Source of the DNA: Didymodactylos carnosus
Lineage: Eukaryota; Rotifera; Eurotatoria; Philodinida; Philodinidae
Direction: 5' to 3'
DNA: 44,476 nt
Assembly (NCBI GenBank): GCA_905250885.1
Contig: CAJNOQ010000640.1
Span: forward strand, 1 to 44,476
In this document: positions 1-11,874 of the stretch, piece after piece
Layout: every line of letters starts with the position of its first letter
How positions within the stretch are numbered: position 1 is the stretch's first letter
Translations under genes and position numbers: made by a program
Notes under the pieces: model-generated
The model's database searches: none
What the model was told of the DNA's origin: nothing
Seen by the model: the letters and a program-made list of their open reading frames with translations, nothing else

Positions 1-1093
1 TAGGTGGAATGATCATGCCAAGGACATTGCTCTTGCTTGTCGGCGCAAGCCTGGAGCATTGAATCGTGTCTTTGGATTAGCTCCAACTGAAGTTCGGCGT
101 CGAATCTATCTTCTATTCTTCCTAAAGTTGACTATTGCTGTGCCTTGTATGACAGTTCTTTCTCTCTTACTGTTCTTGATTCTGTAAACAAACTTCTCTA
201 CAAAAAAATATTCTATCGGCACTGGTTGTGCACGGGTGCGCACCGGTGCCGAATAATTTTTTTCTGGGCACCAATGCGCACCGGTGCCAGAAAAAATGTA
301 AAAATCTCGCACCGGTGTGCACCAGTCCCAAAAAGAATAAAAAATCTCGCACCAGTGCCGAAGTTTTGTCTTCAATCACCATTTTGTTTTGTCAATTTCT
401 GTCTATATTAACGCTACAGTCTACTTCTAATATGGCATGCCACGCGCACCGGTGCGCACTGATTTTTACCAGTGCCGCACTGGAATTTTTTTTATAGGGT
501 TGCTTCTCGTTTTATTTCTCGCAATTCTGACTATCGTTCTAGTTCTCTACTTGTGTCTCAACTTTCTCTCCCAAATCTCACTCTTCGTCGTAAATACGTT
601 CGACTTCTACAGTTTTTCAAAACTTATCACCGTCTATGTCCTGTTTCTCTTTTTTATACTATTCATCGTCCTCACTACTCATCTTTACGTCTTCATCATT
701 CTAAATATGTTCGCATTCCATCTTCTGTTGATGGTTATTCTCCGCAAACGGTGCATTCTTTTTTTTATTTAACTATTGCTGACTGGAATAATCTCCCAGA
801 GTCAGTTATTTGTCTTTCTTCTTTAACGTCTTTCAAAACAGCTTTATGTCAGTATCTCTTCCAGTGGAACATTTTGTCAGTTAAGAATTTATATTATTCT
901 TTTTTATTTTTTTCAAAAATTTGTTCTTTTTTTTACTAGTTCTGGTTCTAACCTTAGTTGTCTTATTTATTTTGTTCTTTTTTTATTATTCTTTTTGTGT
1001 TGTTTGGCTTGAGTCATTTTTTACGGGTCAGTGAACTTTGATGACTCTCTCACTTTTCGTGAATAAACAGTCTTAGTCTTAGTCTTCTTAGTC
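1..1093 (+). mobile_element. Decayed non-LTR (LINE) retrotransposon, 3' end
   Basis: The plus strand encodes the C-terminal part of a LINE reverse transcriptase in broken frames. Near the start one frame reads ALNRVFGLAPTEVRRRIYL. After a one-base shift near 118-122 it continues VDYCCALYDSS and LDSVNKLL. After an insertion (217-483) it resumes at about 492 with ARFISRNSDYRS and runs to WNNLPESV and FKTALCQYLF near 785-870, the usual end of such ORFs. A TCTTAG-type tandem tail at about 1068-1093 fits a LINE 3' terminus. The 5' part lies outside the window. The frameshift and the insertion show it is dead. A second LINE carcass at 27000-28240 carries a similar segment ([12 protein letters not shown]), so the two probably belong to related families. 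Confidence 0.8.
217..483. mobile_element. Small insertion built of GCACCGGTGC palindromes
   Basis: This roughly 265-bp block interrupts the LINE reverse-transcriptase ORF between VNKLL and ARFISRN. It is locally GC-rich and carries the self-complementary motif GCACCGGTGC or one-base variants at about 231-243, 268-287, 318-333 and 447-457. The left end begins CGGCACTGGT and the right end contains ACCAGTGCCG (468-477), an inverted pair, so it looks like a non-autonomous TIR element with palindromic internal repeats. I found no convincing target-site duplication, so its edges are approximate. Confidence 0.6.
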
Positions 1094-4000
1094 TAGACTT
1101 ACCAATATTACACAGAAGTAATGCTACGCCACCGAAACGACTTAGATAAACTTAAACTAGTTTGACTTGGACTCAGCCCGCATCCACACTGAAAATCTTC
1201 GCCACGACATACTTATGGATTCGAAACAGAGACTGAAAATCATAACAGTCGTATTTTGTTTTTTCAGAGTATGTAACTCTAGTCTTAGTCAACAGTCCCA
1301 GAAAAAATCCTACAACATCTCGCAAGTCTTACGGAGTTTTCAACAATTCTATTTTACTTATTTCTCATTCTTAAGTTAGCATTTTGGTATTAGATCTGTT
1401 TTTTCAAATGAAAGTTGAGGCAAGGTAGCTATCGGTATCAATCAGATCCAATCAAGAACCTATCAATATACTCAGTTTTCTTAAAAATGTAAAAAAAACG
1501 TCAGTATATAAGAACTTATCAGAACATATTCAAACTGGTACCTTTTCTAACCGTAGCAGTGACGAAAAACTTTGAAAATTTGTCGTAAAAGGAGTGGTTC
1601 TCATATATTATGTATCTTGGGAAAAAAAAAGATGAATGTGTCTTGCACAGTTTCAGTGGGAGCCCTGTCGAAATCTTTCAGAACTTTTGTCAAAACGAGA
1701 GACCTGTAGTATTCCATCAAGCCTTGAGGGAAAATCCTGTAGATTTTTCATTTTTGCACGACTCCTCTGGGGTTCTCCGCGGGAAAGTCGGTTCATAAAA
1801 AGTAGCAGTAATATTACTTTCTGCAAGAAAATGTTCAAAACAAGTGAAATAAACTAGTGAAAAATTAGAAAATTGTATCAGAGACTGGTTAGTGGTTAGA
1901 GACGACATGCTAGTGAATGACTCATAATTTCAAAATTTTTTTATAGTAGAAAAAAGGTCTTATCTGTACTCCACTATTGGCACACTTCTTTTGTTTTAGA
2001 AAAGAAGCAAACAGTAGCGGTTATTAAAACACGCATGATTTTTGAGAGTTTATATGTGCACTTGTTTCTGGAGAAATACTTATAGTAACAGAGTTTTTGT
2101 TTTTCATATTTTACTGATACACTTTTTCTCATTGTTCGTGCACATCATTTGTAAGAAAAACAGAGACAACAAGATACATGTTGCTGGAAAATTTCATTAA
2201 AAACATTGGATGACAACGTGAATCTAAAATAACTTTAGCTACAGCGACGCGAAAATTTTTATCGGCGCCGGAGGATCTCTATCTACAGTACCAATCTTTT
2301 TTTGTACTGCGTCAATCAATCACTGATGTTAGGTACAAAATTGTTTGGTGTGTATTTTTTGCATCTGGACTTTCACGATGTTAGCGGCTACCATTCTGTA
2401 CTGTACTAACAAGAGTGTAAGATCACTATTAATTAGTAACTTAAGTTTAGATGATAAGAGATACTTACAGATAATTCACTTGATGATGCTTATATGTATT
2501 TCATTTGTTGTTCTACTTCTTGACTTACACATTGATGAACTGTTAGTTTAATGCACGGGATCCTGCTGTTCTAATGTGTTGGATTCAGCTCTGATTGCTG
2601 AAATTTTAGCGGAAACTGGCTCCACTTAGAATCATTGAATATATGGGTAGGTTTTCTATAGTACTGATTTAATTTTCGTTTGTGAGAATAAAACGTGATA
2701 TATTATTCTACCCCAAAAGTTTTTAATTGTTTTTCTAGTCTGTTTCACCGCAGCTATTCATCAAGGTAAAGTTTTTAGTGTTGATAAACACGGCGAACGT
2801 GATGTATGAGAAGTAAAAAAATTGTAAGTGCATAATGATCGATTTATGTCTACTTTTGCTTGTACTGTACATCACTCTGAAACTGAGTATTTTTTATAAA
2901 GTAATCAACAGGTATGACTATAAAAAAATTTCTACGGAGTTTGTCTCGATAATAATGTGTCATTTTCACTATCTGAATGTTCAATTTATTCTATATATAT
3001 CAATAAAGAAGAATTTTACGTTATAAACAGCTTGAAAATATATTTGAATCGTATAGTCATTGTACAATTCGTTTTTGCCAAGCATTTTCCTTCTAAAGCT
3101 ACATCTGCTTCGTAAATTTTAGGGAACTTTGTTTTTACTCTGTTGTCTTTATTTATGTTTACTTTTAGGCTAATTTTGAACTTTTTATCTCACATTGTTA
3201 CTGAGTTATGACTTTTGCACTTTCTTGTGCTACGGTATTCTAGCGTCAATTGCAGTGGAATTTTTCTGTGATATGAATCTATGTAATAAACCTTGTTGTT
3301 CTTTTTTTCTAACAGAAGAGATAGATATATCTGTTACTGTTACAGTTGGCAAAATAAAAAACTCTGTTGCCACCCATGTCTACCATATATCATTTGTTTT
3401 TCTCTATTTGTTGACTTTTTTTTGCTAAAAAATAAAACCAAAAATCTTTATAATGTTCGTTGTTTCTGATATGTTAGACCTAGCTTTTATTCACCTAAAT
3501 AGTTCGGTAAATTCGATTAAAATTTTGGTATTCTCAAGGTGGAGATCATCAACAAAGATAACATAATAATGATTAATAGACCTATGTAAGAGAAAAAAGC
3601 TAACGAAGAAACTGTTAGTAAATTTGCCCTCACGTGTTTATCGAAAGCCGATTTTAACTAAAGTAACACTTAATTTTCTATCTGATGATTATGTTTTGTT
3701 TCTTTTTATTTTTTACTTAATCGTTTAGCCCAATTTTATTGAATATGATTGTACGTCTTAAATTATTTTTATTTCCAGCGTTTTCTACAGATATACATCA
3801 ACTGTAGGAGAAGAGAGTGAGGTGCAAAGTTTTTCTTGCGCATTCTTTTGAAAACTTTTTTTATACTAAATAAAATCGTTCTGCTGCCAAAAAAACGAAA
3901 AAATTTTCACATACTCCACTACTGACGGCTATGATTTTTCATTCGAAAAAACTTTTAACTTATTTATAACGAACTATTATTAAAAGTAATTGTTTAGAAA

Positions 4001-4835
4001 TCTAACTGTGAGAATTTATATTGTTGATAAGGATGCACAAGTCTACGTTAATTATTCGTGTAAATATTATTAATGTTCAATAGTAGGACTTCTGATCTCT
4101 CTAACAGATTTATGCATGAAATTAGGAGCCATAGTTTTTTGGTTAAAGTAAAAGTAAATATTTTGAATCTACCGATTTATTGTCAGTATACATAAAATTT
4201 ACTCTTTAAATATTCCTCAACATTAATGACACTAGATGATATCAAATTATTTTTTAACTTCATTAGTTTCTAATTAAAAATCAATATTTTGTGTTAATAA
4301 CACTTATTAATCATTTATAATCCAGAATCTAAAAACTAATGTATTTCATTTTTACTGAGTGTCATATTATATCCAAAGGTAAGAAAACTATAAACATTAT
4401 TTTTGAAAGTATTTGTAGTCTTTCATGAGTGGGAGTTATCAATATTACAGAAGTTTGCTACTATTGCCTTTAGTTATTTTATTTTAATAAATTATATAAA
4501 AGAAAAAATCTTTTGTATCTTTTATTTTAAAATAATTTGTTTTTTTTAGAATTTATAAATACATTTCAATTATAATTTACAACTTGTTATAATAATGCAA
4601 GTGCTATGTTAACTTTATTTATAATACAATAAAGATAATTTTATTATAAAGAATTTTTTTCTCATTTTAGATAATTATTATTAGCATCCCTATTGTTATT
4701 ATTATTATTTAGTAAGTTTAACTTATTGTTTATAACGGTAACTGAGGAGACAATTTTGTTGATTAGTATGTTTGTTGAGTGGTGCTCGCATAATCTTATT
4801 TATCTTTATTTTCATTGTAGTATATCAAAATAACA
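1094..4835. other. AT-rich intergenic stretch, no gene supported
   Basis: Open frames here are short and mostly low-complexity F/L/I-rich translations with no recognised family and no consistent splice-joined frame. Poly-A/T runs are frequent and AT content rises towards 4,000-4,700. An ORF at 1610-1798 has a denser amino-acid mix but equally open frames on the other strand and no recognisable domain, so it is not called. The AG at 4819-4820 just before the next gene may be a trans-splice or 5'-UTR acceptor. Confidence 0.6.
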
Positions 4836-5875
4836 ATGGCTACCATTCAAAATGAGCCGCAACAACGAACTGCTTTTTCACAAATGCCTACGAGTACAAA
4901 TATTTATTTAGCTAAAGCAGATGAATGGCTACATAAACTAATTCGTGGAACACCAAACGGTAAACAAAGAAAATATATATGATATTATAAATAAGAATAC
5001 ATTGAAATATTTTTTTTCTTTTAGGTTTAACTTTGTCCAATTTAACATGTGGCTTATTTTCATTGATAATGTCTATGAATGGATTTCATCGGTAAGAGTC
5101 AAAATGATTTTATTTTGAGTATCGAAGATACTTAGCCTAGAGAATGTTATATAATGGATGATATTTTCGGATTGATCATTGAAGATGTTGTGTGATATCA
5201 GAGTAGTTTAGACTAGTATGTTGTTGTTTTTTATACAACTTAAAATTATTAAGTTATCTACTAAACTACCTATCATTAATCTAAACTTTTTTGTAGATTT
5301 GGATCATTATTTATACTCTTAGCAGGTGTATGTGATGTGTTTGATGGACGTTTAGCTCGTTACTTGAAAATTGAAGGTCCTATGGGTGCACAATTAGACT
5401 CACTGGCAGGTACCGTCTTTCTGTTTTGTAGATGGCTAATTTATATTTGTTTTTCTTGTTGTTTAAGATATTGTTTCTTTTGGTGTTGCTCCAGCAATAC
5501 TTGCTCATTCTATATCACAATGGTCGTTTCTAATGATAATTGCTTTTGTAGCATATCCATTAGGTTAGCTAATAAAAATCTTTTATCTTAAATCATATTA
5601 CCATTATCCATTTTCATATTGGTTTTAGCTGGTGCATGGCGTCTTGGTCGATTCAATGGTATGTTTTTATAGATAATTATAAAATAATATATTGATAAAG
5701 TTACTTTGTATTTTTAATTCTAGTTAGTCCTACGCGAGACCATTTCGTTGGTCTACCAATTACCGCTGCTGGTCTCTTCGTTAGCTTTTTAGCTTTTTTC
5801 TCTTACACAAGTCCATTAATCATGCTTGTGTTATCTTTGTTGATGATCTCCACCTTGAGAATACCAAAATTTTAA
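4836..5875 (+). CDS. pssA: CDP-diacylglycerol-serine O-phosphatidyltransferase, bacterial PssA type
   Basis: Six exons: 4836-4959, 5025-5091, 5297-5409, 5468-5563, 5629-5658, 5724-5875. All introns are GT-AG and the joined frame of 582 nt gives 193 residues without a stop. Known role of the family: membrane-embedded transfer of a phosphatidyl group from CDP-diacylglycerol to serine. The CDP-alcohol phosphatidyltransferase signature is complete: D77, then D80-G81-x2-A84-R85-x8-G94-x3-D98-x3-D102. The segment DIVSFGVAPAILAHS after it, the later VGLPITAAG and the ending RIPKF match the Bacillus-type PssA subfamily rather than animal base-exchange enzymes PSS1/PSS2. Length is close to the short bacterial enzymes (about 180-250 residues). 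At least four hydrophobic segments are visible. A splice-like TTGTAG lies 15 nt before the ATG. Six spliced exons argue that it is a resident gene and not contamination. The serine acceptor is inferred from subfamily resemblance. Confidence 0.9.
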
Positions 5876-7334
5876 CCGAATTTACTGAACTATTTAGGTG
5901 AATAAAAGCTGGATCAAACATATCAGAAACAACGAACACTCTAAAGATTTTTGGTTTTATTCTTTATTCTGTAAAAATAGAAGTAATAAATACATATCTT
6001 GTTCATAAAGACATTTTTCTTTGTGTATCTTTATTTATGTTTTCTCTAGTATTTTATTCTTATTTATGACATAAAAACTAATCCCCGTGAAATTTTTCGA
6101 GTTCTTTCGTTCACTTTAACCGATAAAGATCTTTTTACAATCGTATTTTAGTATTTAAAAAAATAAATGAATATTAACATTTAAAAAACAAATATGAAAG
6201 TTTCTCTAGTGATGGGGATAGGAAATTTGTGTTTCTAATAAAGACATCTGATTATTATCTGTCACTTTTATCATAGGTTTTGAAAACTACATTTAAACGA
6301 AAAGTTTATAATTCTATTTGAAGAGATGATGAAGTTCTATAGAGAATATGTATGTATTTAAAGTTAAAGAAAATAAAAGAATCAAATGACAAGAAATATA
6401 TTGGCTTACTTTTGTCATAGATGAATTTTTTCACAAGCAGATACTTTTTAATTTCAAAGAGAGTATTTTAATCTTTTATATTAACGGTAGAATTGCCTGT
6501 CTAAATGAGTTTGTGTTTTATCAAACATCCTGCCAATCTAAATTCAGAATCTAAGGAAATTTTAAATATAAGCCAAATAAAGTTTTTGACATTAATGTTG
6601 ATAAATAGTTAGTAAATTGTTGAATGTTAGATGTACTATTTCTTTACTATGTATAATTTATGTTATGACACATGCGAGTCATTTATCGAAAACGCAAGAA
6701 AAAACAAAATTTATTTGATCGTCATTTTTTGTAAATAATTCATACTGGTTATTTCCAGTAACTTTTTTCTTCTGCAGTTTTGGTTTAAAAAAAGTGGGAG
6801 TCTATCATTGATTTGAGAACGTCTTGTTTGAAACAGATAAACATGTTTGTTTTTTATTTGAGTAATAAACTTTGTTTCGTTATTTTCTATCTAACGAAGC
6901 GGTACTGATAATATCTTTTGTAGCAAAACATACATATTCATACACGTACAAAAAATCGCGAAAATAGAAACATAAGAAACAAAACTTTTGCAAAAAGCAA
7001 AAAACAAAGTTTAAGTTTTTTTAAAATACCGACATACAAAAGAGACATGTTTTTTTCTCTGATCAAAACAGCATAATGAATAATATATACGACTAAAATA
7101 GTAAACATCCAAAATGACAATCATATAAAATGAAAACATGTTTTAAAAAACAAAAACACACGTAGAATAAGACGACTAAGAAACTAAAACTAATGAAAGA
7201 AAGTGAAATAACGCGCTAGTTTTCATATCATCCAAAGACAAAAATACGAAAAGAAAACATCAACAGCATAAAAAAAAATAGATTTACTCTGTGGATTGAA
7301 GAGAAAAGAAGCCAAAAAGAAAGTGTTTTAATTG
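5876..7334. other. Convergent intergenic region, 3' flanks
   Basis: This lies between the 3' ends of the PssA gene (+) and the 3CxxC gene (-). An AATAAA at about 5902 could be the polyadenylation signal of the former. No coding exon is recognised; a minus-strand ORF at 6938-7120 is an AT-rich chance frame. Confidence 0.55.
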
Positions 7335-8769
7335 TTAATAATGATAAAGATTTTTTGTATTTTGTGGAAAACACACGCCCAATCGACATGCATCACATAA
7401 TAACGTACGATGTGTTGTTTTCATAGCACCTTTTCGTTGACGAGTTGAGTCATTACTACTATTTGTAGCCATAAAGTCAGCATATTCATTTTGAAAATAT
7501 ATTTTAAATACTGTGGCAGCTAAATTTTTCATAACACGACATACTTCATCTAAACAAGTAGAAAAATAAATAAGAGTCAAACGATTATTTTTGTATTTTT
7601 TGAAAAGAAAAAGATCAACTTACCGATATACCACAGTGGTTGAACTGTCTGTTGACATTTTGAGCATATCTGATTGCATAATTGTAGTGCAATAATACCA
7701 ACTTGTGGCTGTGTTATATAAAATAAACAACGGGCTCTCATCGATGTCCAAGCATACGAACACTTTGTACATTTAAATTGTGCTTTAGCATTATCGACCT
7801 ATAAATTAAAGACAAATATATAATTAAAAATATTAACAGTCATGTTGAATAACTATTACTTTTTTACAGTCATATATCACATTTAAACCTTGATCATATA
7901 ACATCAGACGATAATCGCCATATTCTACACCATATTTTAATGTTCTTGCCAATATTAAACGTGCAAATTCACCATGAAATACTGTAGCTGTATTATCACA
8001 AAAATCTTTTTTATCAATATCTTTGATGCTTGCAGCTAATTCAGCTAAAAATGAAAAACGTCCAAAATTGAGTTAGAGAAAGCGTGTGCTGCTCTGAAGA
8101 CTTTTCTGCGGTAGATGGTCTGCAAACGAGAAAGTAACTTTTTTAACTCGGTGACTTCTTCATACCATCATTTCGAAGATTTTTTTTCTTGCAGATTAAA
8201 GATTTCACTGAAGAGTGAAACTAGCAATAGAAATTTTTAGTCATGCTGCAATAGCGTGTTATTGCATCATCACTCCGAAAAATCCAATCTAAACCTAATA
8301 TCTTGAAAGGAAATAAAGTAAAACAAATAAAAAGCTGAAATTTACCATCGTTTATTATCGCCGTTATTCCTGCATGTTGTTCACATGTCATTGACGAAAA
8401 ATTATTTATATCAAAATTTTCAGCATTTTCAGATTTTGGACTTGTATATTGTTGTTGATATTGTGGTTCGATAAATTGGACGATATTGTCACTATCAGCA
8501 CCACGAGCATCGTCGATACCACTATCGGAATCACTTGGAGAATGAATGTATTCTGCTGAGGCCACCATATTTCTATGATCATTTAATTTAGAATGAGTAT
8601 CTGTTTTTTTATCTGAATTCGAATGACCATCGCTATTATACGATGATTTACTTCGTTGTAATAATTCTGCTTTATCGTCAGGTGCCATTTCTGATACAAC
8701 AACCGTTTCACCAACTGATTTTTGTCTTAATAATGTTGGATTCGTATCTATATTGCATTGCCCGACCAT
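7335..8769 (-). CDS. RTP-like 3CxxC zinc-domain protein, copy 1
   Basis: Four exons on the minus strand: 8769-8346, 8044-7881, 7798-7624, 7549-7335, giving 325 residues in one frame (978 nt). Residues 1-140 are polar and probably disordered (Ser/Asp/Lys-rich). From about 143 a folded part starts, and the zinc domain runs from about 203 to 314: CTKC (206-209), the hallmark WTSMRAR (213-219), CSKC (241-244), PLWYIDEVCRVMKNL (about 250-264) and CDAC (306-309). The order CxxC, W-T-S, CxxC, E-x-V/I-x-R-x-x-K-N-L matches the 3CxxC zinc-binding domain of receptor-transporting proteins (RTP) and relatives. In vertebrates RTPs help receptor trafficking and some are antiviral; the function here is unknown. 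No C-terminal membrane segment is seen, unlike vertebrate RTPs. Its tandem paralogue is at 11875-12798. Confidence 0.85.
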
Positions 8770-11700
8770 GTTACCAGATTGAAATTGAAATGGTATAATT
8801 TGTGTATGTCAATAGTTATTTGTTAAATAGAGTTCTGAGAAAAACTGTTTTTTACACCAGTTTATATAGTATAACGAAAGAGAGAAGAGAAAAAAATGAT
8901 TCAGCTAAAAACAAAGAAATATTGTCGTTGTCATTTCTTTTTTTGCTGTTTCTATTACCTGCTTCTCTCTATAAGGGAAAAACTATACGTATATATGCTG
9001 AATCTATTATTTTGTACCAGTAGAGAAGAAAAGAAAAAAAAATTTAAAACTTCAGTACAAAGAATATATGATATAATCTTGGGTTTTCCCAATAGAAAGA
9101 GTATGATTTTGTCTTGTTTTTGAAAATTTTCTAAGAATATCTCTCAATTTAGTCGGACTGAATGTTTCAATAAAAGAAGTTGAAAAATATGATATTTAAG
9201 TTTTATATCAAAATACTCCAAAATCGTTCACGCTGTTTTTTCTTGCTTAACGCGTCTGCAAGATGGATTATTACTACGAATAAATGTATGAATCATCGAG
9301 AAAAGATCAAACATAATTATAGTCATACTTTAGTGGAAAACCAGCCGTATTTCTAAACTTAATCTAGAAATCTAGAAATAAGACTGTATTGTACTGTACT
9401 GTAGATAAAGACGAAAGATCTTTACAGAATCATATTTCTGAAGCAAATCTAGCAATGTGCGGCAATTTAGAAGTTCATCAAGAAAGGGATTTGATTAGTG
9501 GTGTAGCTACCTCTCACTAATTGGTTTTGCCCACCCACTAAAAGTTTTATAATTCACACTATTTTCCATCAATGTCTACCACTTTGAAAAAATTTGGGAC
9601 AACTCCCACCTACTAACAAAATCCTGGCTACGCCACTAGATTTGATGTCAAATTAATTGGCTTAATCTTGTAACACAATTATGATTGTTTTAGGGAAGAG
9701 AGACAATTGGAAAGTGTTGTAAAAGTTTGGTATTGTATTTAAGATTAGAAGCTAAATAATGTATAGTTATCGCATCAACACGAGGAGAAGATTTTAAGAT
9801 GAAATGTATGAAACACATTAATACCCAAAAGAAATTGTGTTGAATTCTTTTATTTGTTTAACGATATATTTTTTTTGTTGACAATATAGAAGTTCGTACA
9901 AAAGATTTTAAAATTTGGAGAATCCCAACCTAAAATCAGTGTTATTGAGTCACTGTTCTCTTTCTTTTCCTACTGTTGTGAATAAAGGAAGAAGAAATGA
10001 AAAAATATTCAAGGCCATGTCGTCTTCTATAGTATATAAGAGTAACAATAAACGATATAGTACTAATAGGCTAAAATCATGATTTTAGCTAATCGTAACA
10101 TGGGGAGTTTATGACACCACGCGTTCTACAATCTTATTTCACAAGTTTGTCTTTTGCGAGTCACATCAAGAACGCTTGGATATTATCAGTTTATGGCTGA
10201 GCTTTCTGCTGTTCATTTCAAAATAGATGAGGATTGTTCATTGAACGTTCGACATGAAACTTGGATATTGGATAAAAGCTTCGATCTATGACATTTCTCA
10301 GGCATCTGATCTAATCCGTCGAATCAAAGCCAAAGTACCACATAAAAGTGGTGTATATCAAAGATTTCAAAAAGACAAGGTTGCCATTCTACATCCTTCA
10401 ATGTTTATATAAATGTCTTCCTATGAGAAGTGATAGTTCAAAGTACTAACAATATTATCATGTATATTAGAGATAAGTAGGTATTTTTCTGAAAGTTTAA
10501 AGTAGTTTCACTCGATTTTGATGAAAATGTAAGCTTTTTATTGCTTTTTGAGCATTGAGTCATTGAAGGGAAAAAACATAGATATTTACAGGCAGACTGT
10601 GTACCTAACGACATGTCTTTTCTTTCCTTTCGTTTCAGCTTTTTATCTCATTTACCCCTTGCATTTGCTACTGGAAGGATAAACGCGCAAATATATACAA
10701 GGAAGGTTCCTATGTGCAAATTGTCGCCGGTCCGATGCTCGATCATACATTTCGCTTCTAGATATTTTCTCTTGATTGGTATGATTTAGGCCTTATTATT
10801 TGAATGTGAATTTGATGCCAGTCTTCGTTCTGTACAGGTAGTATTAAGGCTTATTTTTTTGTGACTCACTAGAAGCTAAGCATAAAGATGTAACATAGAA
10901 ATGAGATGCAGATTTAGTCGCAGTTTATTTTAAAAGACTATTATAAGAGTTCACTTTTGCTAAATTAACAAACCAGAAGTATGAAATTCAGCAGCAGATG
11001 AAAAAGAATGAGACTACAGTACTAGACTGTATAAAAATTATGTTTTGTGGTACAACAAAATTCGATTGCTAATGCTATGATAACATGCAGGATGAAAGTT
11101 TTAAAACATATGATCTATAAAGAACTCTGAACTAAGATGACGTAAAATCTTAAACATTTAGAGAAGTCATAGTAGTAAAAATTATAGAGACAGTAATTAA
11201 CACATACTGTGTGAAAGTAGGCTAAAATATAAGAAAAACATTTTCATTTTGAAAGTTTATCTTTGTGTGAAAAAAACCCCGTAGCTCATTAAAAAGATCA
11301 AAACGCAACTATGCTTACAGCAACAAACAAACGAATATGCAAAAGTTCATATAAACTGTATCAAAAATGTAAAATAAAAAAATATAGTAGATGTAGAGTA
11401 GAAACGATGGAACGAGTTAAAAGCTGTGGAGACGAAATTTTTTTCAGAAAACTGAAGATAAATTGATTTCTCTTGGAGAACACACCATTTTATATTAATT
11501 CAAATTAAATTAATACTGAAAGCAAATATTAAAATTTTTTTTCCAGTATTTATGCCTAAAATTTTCTACTTTTATCTATTTTAACGCACCGGTATCAAAA
11601 ATGAGTGTGAGTAATTAGAAACGAATTGAGATAAAATCCTCGTTTTGCTACAGTTCATCAAATATAGGCTTGTAATAAGCAAAGACAAAGGCGTCTAGAA

Positions 11701-11874
11701 TACGAAAGACAGCGAGTTTATGGTGAATTCAAAAATATAAATTATCCAAGTTGTGAGAGTCGCTTAGAATTCTGTCTCGATTCGTTTTTACATTCCTAAA
11801 TCGTCCACACTGATTCTATAGTTTCGTCGTTTCTAATAGAAAGAGGAAAAAATTATTGTACGAATAAACTGAAT
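8770..11874. other. Intergenic region between the 3CxxC paralogues
   Basis: No supported coding region. It holds a short hAT-type MITE (9496-9638, listed separately). The rest is AT-rich single-copy-looking sequence; ORFs at 8802-9123 are low-complexity and overlap each other in two frames. Confidence 0.55.
9488..9646. mobile_element. hAT-type MITE with 8-bp target-site duplication
   Basis: The element body is 9496-9638 (143 bp). Its left end TAGTGGTGTAGCTACC pairs with the right end GGCTACGCCACTA as imperfect terminal inverted repeats. It is flanked by identical 8-bp direct repeats GATTTGAT at 9488-9495 and 9639-9646. An 8-bp duplication and TAGTGGYGTAGC termini fit the hAT superfamily. It has no coding capacity. 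The intact duplication suggests a fairly recent insertion. Confidence 0.85.

Noticed and set aside
106-497. Overlapping ORFs on both strands through the GCACCGGTGC block, with recurring Gly/Ala/Pro/Cys peptides.
   Set aside because: They are translations of palindromic repeats, so both strands appear open; there is no start context, splice signal or family match.
1610-1908. Overlapping ORFs in several frames at 1610-1908.
   Set aside because: Open frames exist on both strands over the same bases, none is supported by a family or by neighbouring spliced exons.
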